From Branchiostoma floridae (Eukaryota; Chordata; Leptocardii; Amphioxiformes; Branchiostomatidae): 64,000 nucleotides of DNA. This document shows, one piece after another, positions 35,591 to 45,545 of the stretch; positions within the stretch are counted from its first letter, which is position 1, and the number at the start of each line of letters is the position of its first letter. A program made the position numbers and the translations under genes. The stretch spans positions 1 through 64,000 of the forward strand of contig NW_023365749.1 of NCBI RefSeq assembly GCF_000003815.2, written 5' to 3'. The notes beneath the pieces were generated by a model. That model was given only the letters and a program-made list of their open reading frames with translations, had not been told where the DNA came from and did not search any database.

Positions 35591-37842
35591 AATGTTTTAA
35601 TCTCTTTGATTATTTTGCTTTGGATTCATTATTGTGTTGTTTTTACCTGTATGTAAGTCCAGGACTGCCTGGAAAGCAGGTCTAATGTCTACCTGAGTGA
35701 ACTTTCCTGGTAAAACAAAGTGAAGTGATTTGGCAACAGTACTTTAATTCCTTGTTTCTTAGGCAAGAGTAGCAAAACATTTAAACTCTTGCATTTTGAT
35801 CTCACTCTTTCCAGTTGATGCAATTTTCAGCTCTGGCTCACAGTATTGTGACATTAAACAATAAAATGAAGTAAGATAGCATCACACATGTTTTGTTTGG
35901 CAAAGACCAATTGGTAATTATGCTTTTTTTTATGCTTTTTCTAAGTAGTGTTTAAGATACAAATGTAAGTCTATTCCAGCTTTTCTTCCAATGAGTAACA
36001 TATTTCCAGAAAAAAACTATGGTACTGACAAGTAACTTGGTGAATTATTCTAGCAGTAGTTTGAGTACAGAGCAAAAGCCTTGAATATCTTCTATTTGCA
36101 TGCCCAGCTTCAAAAGCTGCTGTTCCTCTTTCCAAGCCAAATTTGATGGAGTACAGAATAGAAGAACTTTATTGCGCAACAATTGTAACAGGTACAATGT
36201 ATGGCAATCTGTATATAATGGGAGTAAATCTATGTACTATTGCATATATCTAACAACTAATCTAATATAACAGTACAGTATACAGTACTGTATAAACACT
36301 AGTTAATATTATACAAGCTAAACTACCTATAGATGAAATCCCACCCTCTCTCCTGCTCACGTGATCACCTCCCACCAATCAATACGCGTATCGATCCAGA
36401 GAACAACTGTATTGATCACCAGCGGATAATGTAGGCTAATGGGGAATGTTACAGCGCTCTGGTCTCCACTTCAAACCTCTCGGGTGGAATAAATACTGAA
36501 ATTGTACAAAACAGGAGCCAACTTCTCTGGAAGGCCGACTCCCCGGCCAAACATTAAACGAATTTTGCTATTTGAAAGGGGTTGTTGAGACGAGACTCTC
36601 TGTCCTACACCTTTTATTGTTCTGCGTTAACTGACCCACTATTTTGTATGATCATGAGTTTCAACGGCAAGCTGCTTATGGCGAAGTGGAATCTCTACCG
36701 TCTATATGCGTTGTACGTTTTTCCTATTGGCGAGTATTAGCTCGCGTTTTTTTTTTCGCATGGAATTTTTAAGTATTCACAGAAGATGAAAAGTCTTTAT
36801 TCCCAGCCGATGCACCAGTATATATATAGTTAGTGCCTACATATTTCTACGGAGGTTTTCCCTTGATACTCCACCGAACATGTATTTTGGCCCTGATTAA
36901 GATAAATATTCAATGTTGTGACACAAAGTTTGAGGTCTTTCTATTAAGAGTAGAAAAGCTACACTAGTAGTAATAATATTTACGCACAAATTGCTGCAAA
37001 AAAACCCACGTAAAGCACTGGGCCGCATCCTACATCTGCTTGGAGGTTATCATCCATCTTCGCGCTTCTATATTCAATTTGTACAGCTTATTTACATGCG
37101 GCTCCCCCGTAGTCTGGGGCCGACCCTCGTGAGAGGTGATCAGTTCACTGCATCATTGGCGCCAATGACGTTTCGCGGCGGGTGTGATGTAGGGGTTATA
37201 TTTAGAACGGGGCAGGCGGAGGGTGGGCGTGCTGCTGTCGCGATCTGCGCTGTTGTTGTAGCAAATCCGTGTTGCTGTGTTGTTGTAGCAAGCCCTGTTC
37301 CTGTTTATATGTAGCAATCTACATACGCTCGGCAGTCCCTGTATAGCCGTCCTGTTGTAGCGAACTCAGTGCTATAATTGTAGCAACCCTCTACATGCGA
37401 TTAGATTGTAGCAATCTTCATCCCCGCGGTTGTAGCCATCACCCCCCATCCCCGGTGTAGTGTTACAGAACAGAGCAGATTGTAGCAGACTGCTGCGCGG
37501 TGGGGTTGTGGCAATCCGTGCTGCTGTGGCAATCCATCACCAATCTGTGGCAAGAGTGAAGACAGCAGCAGGCCGGTGGCAGTAGCGTGCTGCGTACGTA
37601 CGGAAGAGCCGGGGTAAACCTTAAGCGTCAGACCGTAATCATAGTAATGCCGCAGCGTGTGTGTTTAATCACTGGAGCCGTGAAGCAGAGAAGGGAACGA
37701 CCGTGAGCGAGCGTTGCTATCCCGGTTTACCCCTCAGAGGAGAGGCTCGCGCCCACCATGGACATACAGCCAGTCCCGCTCGATATAGCCACAGATCTGA
37801 GCGGGTTTTACGGACGTCCACACGGCACGGTGCGGGGGGAGG
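35591..37842. other. Intergenic region and ST6Gal leader
   Basis: The left part holds a dispersed repeat fragment at about 35655-35720 (GACTGCCTGGAAAGCAGGTC) that recurs inverted at about 23010-23080. Nothing else coding is seen until the GC-rich leader of the sialyltransferase. Part of that leader (37250-37590) is a degenerate repeat of GTAGCAA. Confidence 0.5.
37250..37590 (+). repeat. Degenerate GTAGCAA/GTGGCAA motif array in ST6Gal 5' leader region
   Basis: About twelve occurrences of G-T-(A/G)-G-C-(A/G)-(A/G), mostly TTGTAGCAAYCC-like, spaced roughly 15-45 bases. They start at about 37256 and end near 37586. The spacing is irregular, so this is a clustered motif rather than a clean tandem repeat. 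Confidence 0.55.
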
Positions 37843-37955
37843 ATGAACAAGCCGAGGAAGCCACGACAGCAGCTGGACAGGCAGGGGCTGTTCGTGGTGC
37901 TGGCCATGGCGACAGCAGGAACGGTCATCTGGCTGTGTCAGGACATGCTCGGTAA
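37758..37955 (+). other. Upstream ORF overlapping the ST6Gal start
   Basis: GCCCACCATGG at 37758 is a near-ideal Kozak context and opens a 65-codon frame that overlaps the sialyltransferase ATG (37843) in another frame. It could lower translation of the main frame. Its peptide resembles nothing I know. Confidence 0.4.
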
Positions 37956-40900
37956 TGAGTCATCATTTCCCGATTTTTAATTGCAAAATTTGTATGTTGT
38001 GCTATATAGCGCTATATAGGACACAGACTTGAGATGAAATTGTACGCTATCTATATATTTAAAATACATTTTCGATGGGATTTTTTATAACACTATCTTA
38101 CGATGAATTTAATTAGATTTAATAAAAAATGTTAACAAGCAAAATGCATATAAGCCATTTCCCTGCTTTTTCTGATATTTAATTGCAAAATTTGTATGTA
38201 GTGCTATATAACGCTACATGTACATTCGTATATAGGCCCAACACGCTATTGTCGTCAGGACTGTCAATGGAATATCTGCATCCTTCAGTAATGAACTTGG
38301 CTTGTTAATTGACGATAACTTAATTATAGCAGTCTCTAGCCCGGCAGTCACTAAATTGTCATGATTGCAAATATTTAACTAATAACGTTTAAGACAGTGA
38401 TGTTCGCTCCCACTGTTAACACCAAAAAAAAACACCAAATGATGTTACCTACCCTCTTTACCCCTTTTACCTACCTCAAAATTAAATCTATTCATGGTAA
38501 CCCAGTGGCCCCAAATAGTTTTTACCATACATCTTGAGTCACTGGAAAAGGGTAGAAATTGGCTAAAGCGAAGTTCACAATAACCGGCCATGGAGCTGCT
38601 CATCTTGGGTAGCAAGGACATTTGATTATACAATATGACATTATGTCCATATTACAGTACCGAAAGATACAAACTATTCAATCTAGTCAGGAAAAATGTT
38701 CCCCAGCCTTGCACATCGTACCGAACTGCTAACTACCCATACCCCAATGCATATGTTTCCCAAAACGTCGACAATTTCATCCTCCACTGCACATAGAAAA
38801 GAAATGAAACCCAATAACAATCGTTTTAGAATAATAGTAACACTAGATGACTACTTTCATTTCGCTATACGTTTATTTCATTACTGTATTCCATACCGTA
38901 TTATTATGTGATCATTACTGTATTTTCGATCTCACGCAGTTAGCCTTTGGATATGAATTTGCACTAAAGTTATTATTGTGGAAATTAAGGGCATTTTCCC
39001 ACGACCCAAGGAGTCTGGTAGATCGAGACTACGATTAGTAGTTAATGTACATGTATGAGCAGGTAGCTGCCCTACTGAATGAATGAATGAATGAATGAAT
39101 GAATGAATGAATGAATGAATGAATGAATGAATGAATGAATGAATGAATGAATGAATGAATGAATGAATGAATGAATGAATGAATGAGATTTGCTCGTGTC
39201 TGCTTCTAATATCGCCTCTTTGACTGGCTGTTGACCCCATAAACGCCTCCATCTGTTGTGATGTTTCTGGGTGACTAATATAAAAACAGATTTGTAACCT
39301 GGGTAACATAATCCGTACGTGTAGTTACTACTGGCTCCCCTCATATCTTACTTTCCGTAGTAACAAAATAAAATGGAGAATCAGCTGTATCTAAAGAGGA
39401 CGACATCAGGCTTTCCCGACATCCACTGAGTATATATATATATATATATATCCGGTATTGATTACCTAGTCTACACCAGATTTATGTCCAGGCTGTAAAC
39501 ATTACCGATTTTGGCTAAAAAGGCTTCATAATTTTTCACAGGAGTTGGCCTGACACAGAATTACGAGGTTAATGTTGTTTGTATTATCTATGATGCGAAT
39601 CGCACTAGCTTTTTTTCACTCACCTTCTTACTCAGGCCAAAAACCTATTCTTCACCCTTACCCTACGTCCCTAACCCTAGCTACTAGAAATGACATGCGC
39701 CACACTTGAGAGGCGAAGTAATTTTCGAGCAGAAGTTTGGGCGGATTTTGGGAGGAGGGGTCGCGCTGTGGATCCTAACCTGTAACCCAATCTGACCCTA
39801 AACCCTAACCCTAGCCCTAACCCCTAACCCTAACCCTTATCCCTAACCCCTACCCCTACCCCTAACCCCAACCCTTACCCCTAGCCCTAACCCCTAACCT
39901 AAACCCCTAACCATTACCCTTACCCCTAACCCTAACCGTATGGCCACAACCATAACCCGACCATTTCCTTACACTCTATTTCCACAACCCTAACCCGACC
40001 ATAATTCTACCCCCTAACCCTTAACCCTAACCCTTTCCTCTTAACCTAACTCCGAACCTGAACCTGAACCCTACCGAACCGCCAACCCTAACCCTAACCC
40101 TAACCCTATGGCCACAAGCCTAACGTCATGACCACAGCCCCAACTCTAATTCGACCCTATAACGCTAACCCTAGCCCTTGCTATCCTCGCAAGGGCTCGA
40201 ACTCGCGGAGTAAAAAATCTGGCGGAGCAGAAATTTGGCTGAACCAATTTCACGGCGGAAGGAAAACTTGCGGTGGGGTCGGCTCCTGCCGCAGTGTCGT
40301 TCTGACTTATTGGAAGATCGATACTTCAGTATCGCTAATCGATAATTCAGGATGGCGTCTGTGCGATGTCGCCTTGATTTTTTTCCATTACGAGAAAATC
40401 GGAGAAATTATCAGAACCGAACTAATATTCATTGAATCGTTTTCATCCCAAGCGTTTGTTAATCCACAAACAGGTGCGGGTTACGGGTCAGTGTGTTGTG
40501 CGTGATGTTTTAAGCTTTTTGTACCTCTTCCAAGGGGTTTACTTTTTTCTCTTGTCAGCAATTTCAGTAAGAGGCGCACTTTTACATCTTTTTAGAAAAA
40601 CGATCTTAAGACCCCAAAACACGTGTAAAACAATGAGATGATCCTTACATCTGCTTCGAGGCTAATTTCTGACAAATTCGCCAGTAGTATAGAGGGAGAA
40701 CACTGAATCTTATCATTAAGAAGGCTATAATGCACGGAAGGTTCCCCACACATAATATTTCAGTATTGGTGTGAATTGTAGCAAACTTTGGCTCCTGTAC
40801 ATTTATTCATATACAATGTACTAGTATGTTACTAGTAATCAATACATAGTAAGTATCTTTCCATCACGGGAGTAGATGGCAACACTCTGATATTAGGGCA

Positions 40901-43900
40901 GTTGGCAGCGTCTTGTATGTCCTATAATCGATACATGCTAAGGCGCTACTTTTGTCACTCCCCAGATGATCTTACGGACAAAAGTTATCCCCAAGAACTC
41001 CTTTACTGTCGCCTTAAGAAGATCCCCTTCTCCACCATCTCTTCCAAGTCGCCCTCCTTTAGGAGGTACCCCTTCAGGCAGCACTTTCCGGAAGTGACGT
41101 TACAGGAAACAGTCCACTTCAACACATGCGCAGTAGTGAGCAGCAGCCATGCCATGCGGACCCATCTTTACGGGAAAGAGATCGGTGATTAGATTTTCTT
41201 AATTTTCAATCTCCAAGAATATGTGAGAAATTTTCTAGGTAGGTAAGGGTAGAACCATATTTAATAGCGTTGTAATGCCGCTAGGAGTAGTGGGTTGCCA
41301 TCCACTGTGTCTTGGGCATGGTATTCCAAGGTGGAGCTCATTCCTCTCCCCTTCCCCAACCGACGAAAGTCGAGTTAAGGCTTTCCCGTGGCTTAACCTT
41401 GGTGGTATGCCGGGTATACGACCCCAGCAACTCTACATTCTAGGCCAAACACCCTAACCTCACAATTGGCTAGACATTTTGAAAAATTCCAACAATGACC
41501 GTACAAGTTTATAGTTTCATCATGTGCTACATAGAGTCTTTTATATGATAAAGACACAGAAAGTTACCGACAATATAGCGTTCAAAGTAGACTCCGGTCG
41601 GCCTTGCGGTCTTAGTTAACGCAGTTGACGGGTTTGGTCAACAATGTTTCTTCTAAAATGCATAAGTGATTTACAAGGTCAAGGTGGGTGAAAAAAATAA
41701 GTCACTGTTTTTATTGTTCTTCCTAGACGCACACGACGCCGTCTTAAGATTCAACTGCGCGGTGGTCAAGACGTTTGAGGAGTTTGTTGGGTCCAACACG
41801 ACCCTTCGTCTTATCAACAGCCAGGTGCCGAGCTCAAGTAAGACGTCTCATTGTAAGACGGACTTCTGGAAGACGAACTCCTCGTTCCGCCAAGAAATCT
41901 TGGTCATGAGGAACGTCAACTCCATCACTGGGAACTTGGCGAGGGACAAAAAGGAAAGATTCGGAGCGATCCGGAACTATGTCAGGTAGTTGTGTTCTGC
42001 AATCGGTATAACGTCAAATCTGATAATTCCACCAGGTGCCATAATGCCACCACATTGCTACTGAGGCTTTTTCAAGGTTGTCACATTTCCAAGTCGGACC
42101 CGGCCAGACTGTTTGTGGAAACCAAGAAATAGAAATAGTATACTTAAAGATATACACAAATAATGCCCACGACTATTCTCTTTACGTCTTTTGTAGTTTG
42201 GTATCTTTTATATCATACTTTTCGCTCCCGAAAGCGGTTTGGAAATGTGACGTAGGTCTTACCAGACCACATAACCGGCACGAAAAGGTCTTCATCCTGT
42301 CAACAGTGCAAAAAAGCCTCCCAGTCACCTCTGGGCAAGTTTTCGTTATCAGTTTTATACAGTAGAAGCCGTTTAATCGCACCGGGGCCCATTTGAGTAT
42401 CTCGTGCAATTATCCGGGTGGTGCAACAATACGAAGTTTTCCAACTCGACACCACCGGTTTGAGATTTTGGGACTCCGTGCAATTAACAGAAGTGTGCAA
42501 TTATCCGTCGTGTAATTAACTGGCATATTCTGTACTATATGTTGTAGATTTAAAATTGAAGAAGATTCACTCTTTACTTCTGAATACTTAAAAAAAATTG
42601 ATAGACGTTTCGAAAGGTGTCCACCTTTCTTCATCAGTGAAAAGAAAAGTGGACACTGATGAAGAAAGGTGGACCCCTTTCGAAACGTCTATTAAAATTT
42701 TTAAAGTATCCAGAAGTAAAGAGTGAATCTTCTTCAATTTTAATGTATCCTGGATGACTAATCTTCACAAACATATATGTTGTAGATATGACTTTATTTC
42801 TCAACCCTGTTGTGTTTGCAGGTACAGACAGAGTTTTCACAGCGGTGCCTTCTTTGTTCACATGCCTGGGTTTCACTGAGAATCCGCTACAATTTCGCAT
42901 TAGGCTAGTCTCCAAGCAGACCCTACGGTGCCAATAATTTTCCAACATTCTAGTGCAAAAAGTCACTTTTGTGTTTGCAGGTACAGACAGAGTTTTCACA
43001 GCGGTGCCTTCTTTGTTCACATGCCTGGGTTTCACTGAGAATCCGCTACAATTTCGCATTAGGCTAGTCTCCAAGCAGACCCTACGGTGCCAATAATTTT
43101 CCAATATTCAAGTGCAAAAAGTCACTTTTGTGTTTACAGGTACAGACAGAGTTTTCACAGCGGTGCCTTCTTTGTTCACACGCCTGGGTTTCACTGAGAA
43201 TCCGCTACAATTTCGCATTAGGCTAGTCTCCAAGCAGACCCTACGGTGCCAATAATTTTCCAATATTCAAGTGCAAAAAGTCACTTTTGTGTTTGCAGGT
43301 ACAGACAGAGTTTTCACAGCGGTGCCTTCTTTGTTCACACGCCTGGGTTTCACGAGGCGGTTCACCAGCTGCAGACAGGATTCTGCAGGAAAACCGGAAC
43401 CTGCACCAAGAGGAGGAGCTCAACATCCGGCTTCTTGGGTGAGGAAAATCTGTTACATGTACCATTTCGCTAGTGGGCAATTTTACTCCTCTGCCGGCTA
43501 AAGTCGTTCCCCAGCTTATGTTACTGTCTTGCCACGGAGGAATCTGCTTGGAGATTACCATTTCGCATTATAGGCCATGCTGATTTGATTATATGGATAA
43601 CATCCGCAAGCGCATCAACTTTCGGCCGTTTATAAAGTTTCTGAGTTTTACAAAGCAGCTGTAAATTAAACTGAATATATGTCGTAGATTGCGAAAGAAT
43701 ATTGGAAAACGTATATTACTGTCACCGCGATCGAATGCCAATGTCGATTCCAAGGTCAAAGAAGAAGATGTGAAAGACCAAAAATGAAGAATCTATTGTT
43801 CTGTATACCATACTCAGTTTGTTGAGTCATTTGTTTTAAGCCAAACTTTTTTTTTATTCGCAAGCTCGTACCAGCTATGGGGTTCCCAGGCCTTAGGCGT

Positions 43901-44291
43901 AGTAAAGTTAGTGTTTCCGATTAACATCCTGAAAATACGTTGGGTAGGTGAAGATTTCTTCGATTCTTTTCTGACATTTCAGCCGTCAACATAGCAGGAT
44001 GTCAACATGTTTGTGATTTCATCCCCTTTCTCCCATCCAGGGGTGCTGATGATGCTGCATATATGTGACTGGGTCACCCTCTACGAGATGGTACCGTCCG
44101 TTGCCGGGCAACGGGACAAGCGGGAGTACTACTGGGATGACGTCAAGGTGATGACGCGTGGCGCGAAGGAGAGCACCCACTCCTACTCCGCGGACCGGAC
44201 AGTCATGAGAAAACTGGCCGTGAACTCTGAGGAGATCGACTCTACAGGGAGAGCTACCCTAAAGGGCTTCAGTCAAGTCAACTGTGATTAA
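37843..44291 (+). CDS. ST6GAL: Beta-galactoside alpha-2,6-sialyltransferase (GT29, ST6Gal type)
   Basis: Five exons with matching phases, 37843-37951, 40909-41184, 41727-41985, 43299-43438 and 44041-44291, encode a complete 344-residue protein. ST6Gal enzymes move sialic acid from CMP-Neu5Ac to the 6-OH of terminal galactose on glycoproteins in the Golgi lumen. A short basic N-terminus is followed by a signal anchor at about residues 15-36 ([17 protein letters not shown]), giving type II topology. The L motif spans the exon 2/3 junction ([20 protein letters not shown] then AHDAVLRFN). The S motif is [21 protein letters not shown]. The paired L- and S-motif cysteines are present, and the end [11 protein letters not shown] matches the ST6Gal C-terminus. 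The VS-motif histidine is followed by Asp (HSYSAD) where ST6Gal has Glu. The stem is short (human ST6GAL1 is 406 aa). Start: first ATG giving the anchor; an earlier out-of-frame ATG at 37758 opens an overlapping uORF. Confidence 0.92.
39076..39186. repeat. (TGAA)n microsatellite, about 28 units
   Basis: An uninterrupted 4-base array of about 111 bases. Confidence 0.97.
39655..40175. repeat. Degenerate interstitial telomere-like (CCCTAA)n array
   Basis: Many CCCTAA, CCCCTAA and CCCTTA units, densest at 39783-39930 and 40090-40110, where four perfect CCCTAA units stand together. The C-rich strand is the plus strand. It lies inside the first ST6Gal intron, far from any visible chromosome end. 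Confidence 0.85.
42551..42742. mobile_element. Foldback MITE in ST6Gal intron 3
   Basis: Two ~88-base arms, imperfectly inverted: AAAATTGAAGAAGATTCACT at the left pairs with AGTGAATCTTCTTCAATTTT at the right, and AGACGTTTCGAAAGG pairs with its complement nearer the centre. The spacer is about 12 bases. Confidence 0.8.
42822..43298 (+). repeat. Three 159-bp tandem copies of the ST6Gal exon-4 start
   Basis: GTACAGACAGAGTTTTCAC begins at 42822, 42981, 43140 and 43299, exactly 159 apart. The fourth copy is the real exon 4. Each of the first three keeps the intron end with a usable acceptor (TTTGCAG, TTTGCAG, TTTACAG) and the first 16 codons, then reads an in-frame TGA where the real exon continues. 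Confidence 0.95.
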
Positions 44292-44307
44292 TATTCAATT
44301 ATGTTAG

Positions 44308-44427
44308 AATTTTAAGACTTTATATCCGTGCACAAAATAAAGCGCTTACCAACAAGCTTTCGATCAGTCCTATGATCCTTCTGAAGTAAGCGCTTTATTT
44401 TGTGCACGGATATAAAGTCTTAAAATT
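44308..44427. repeat. Perfect 42-bp inverted repeat in ST6Gal 3' UTR
   Basis: 44308-44349 is the exact reverse complement of 44386-44427, with a 36-base loop. It starts 17 bases after the stop codon. AATAAA occurs at 44336-44341 inside the left arm, so the hairpin would bury a candidate polyadenylation signal. It may be a young foldback MITE. Confidence 0.93.
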
Positions 44428-45297
44428 GTAACATAATGTTGACTACGGTCACAGATGAACTTACATTCAAATATCCAATTATGTTTATTTCGATTCGTTT
44501 TTCTATTCATAAAAGTTGGACCGTGCCAATAGCGTGATCTACCACGACACAGTTAATTTCAAATTTAGGAACAACGCAACATCACACAAGGAAACAGACA
44601 CGTATAAAATCAGGAATCTTCAAGAAAATTTCTATGGGGAAAGCCAAATTAACTGCAACTAAATCAAATATTACTAGTACTAATTATTCTGCATTCCTTA
44701 ACAGACGCAAATGCCTGAATATGTCACAACGATGATACTACAATAGTTAATAGCAATATGTAAACAACTGATCATTTAAGTACTAAAACTAATGAATGTA
44801 AATTACAACTAATGTATTACTAACACCAACCTTGTCACTTTTATAACGACATATCTTTGTTCTTATCTTTGTTGTGAGGTACACAAGGACAATTACATTG
44901 ATGAGGCTAATTAAAAGCTATGTTGTTTGTTCTGTCTCGGTATTCATTCTCACTAACTGCTATAGCCTCAACTGCAGGCACCGTCTATCAACATTTACGC
45001 ACAGTTTTCAGATGGGGACAATTCAAACGAGTGAGTATAGTCAAGTCTGTTTGATTTGCGAATTAGCGACACCAAAGATTTTATAGATCGCTCAACGAAT
45101 TCTATAGATTAAGAACTGTTTTATTTACATTTTTGTTGTTGTCTGTAAAATCATATTTTTAATCTTCTCATGTTCGAATAATGAAATCAAGGGTTAACGC
45201 AAATCCAACTTTGGCCGCTGTATGGTTGCTAAGTGATCGCTGTCTAGTGGAAAGGTGTTTTAGGGCGTCTTTGATCGTAGCAAGGTCTAAGTGAAAA
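44428..45297. other. Intergenic: convergent 3' ends of ST6Gal and the C6-like gene
   Basis: AT-rich with no coding signal. On the minus strand an AATAAA (complement at 45120-45125) lies about 175 bases past the C6-like stop and probably ends that transcript. Confidence 0.55.
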
Positions 45298-45545
45298 CTA
45301 GGTGATTACAATTGGTGTAGTCTCGCTCGCACCACGAAGAGGGTCCATCACCGGCGTAGTCTCTCTCAGGCTGCGGTAAGACCCATGGCGTCTCGTCCGG
45401 CCGAATCGGTAGGCCACCAGGGCGCCGACCACAGCCAGGCAGCCGACCACGGCCAGTACGGACACAGTCGCGACCTGCCCCGGCGGAAGCTTGCCACCGG
45501 TCCGCGGAGCCGGGGTGGGGGGAGCCTCCGGGAACAGCGTGGTGC
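45298..45545 (-). CDS. C6: C6-like last exon: stalk, transmembrane helix, cytoplasmic tail
   Basis: Joined in phase to the TSP1 exon 46295-46480 (GGA TCT G | GC ACC). It reads a Pro-rich stalk ([14 protein letters not shown]), a hydrophobic stretch [20 protein letters not shown] and a stop-transfer RFGRTRR. The ~36-residue tail has Ser/Thr/Tyr residues. Positive charge after the helix predicts an extracellular N-terminus (type I). Confidence 0.88.

Larger units (their letters stand above)
37952..40908 (+). other. ST6Gal intron 1
   Basis: A 2.96-kb intron (CTCG|GTAATG to GGCAG|CGTC). It holds a GAAT microsatellite, a short TA repeat at 39430-39450 and the telomere-like array. No further exon is needed for phase. 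Confidence 0.7.

Noticed and set aside
38932-39344. [10 protein letters not shown] repeat ORF
   Set aside because: Translation of the (TGAA)n microsatellite.
39783-40175. A true chromosome end
   Set aside because: Repeats are degenerate, short and flanked on both sides by exons of one gene.
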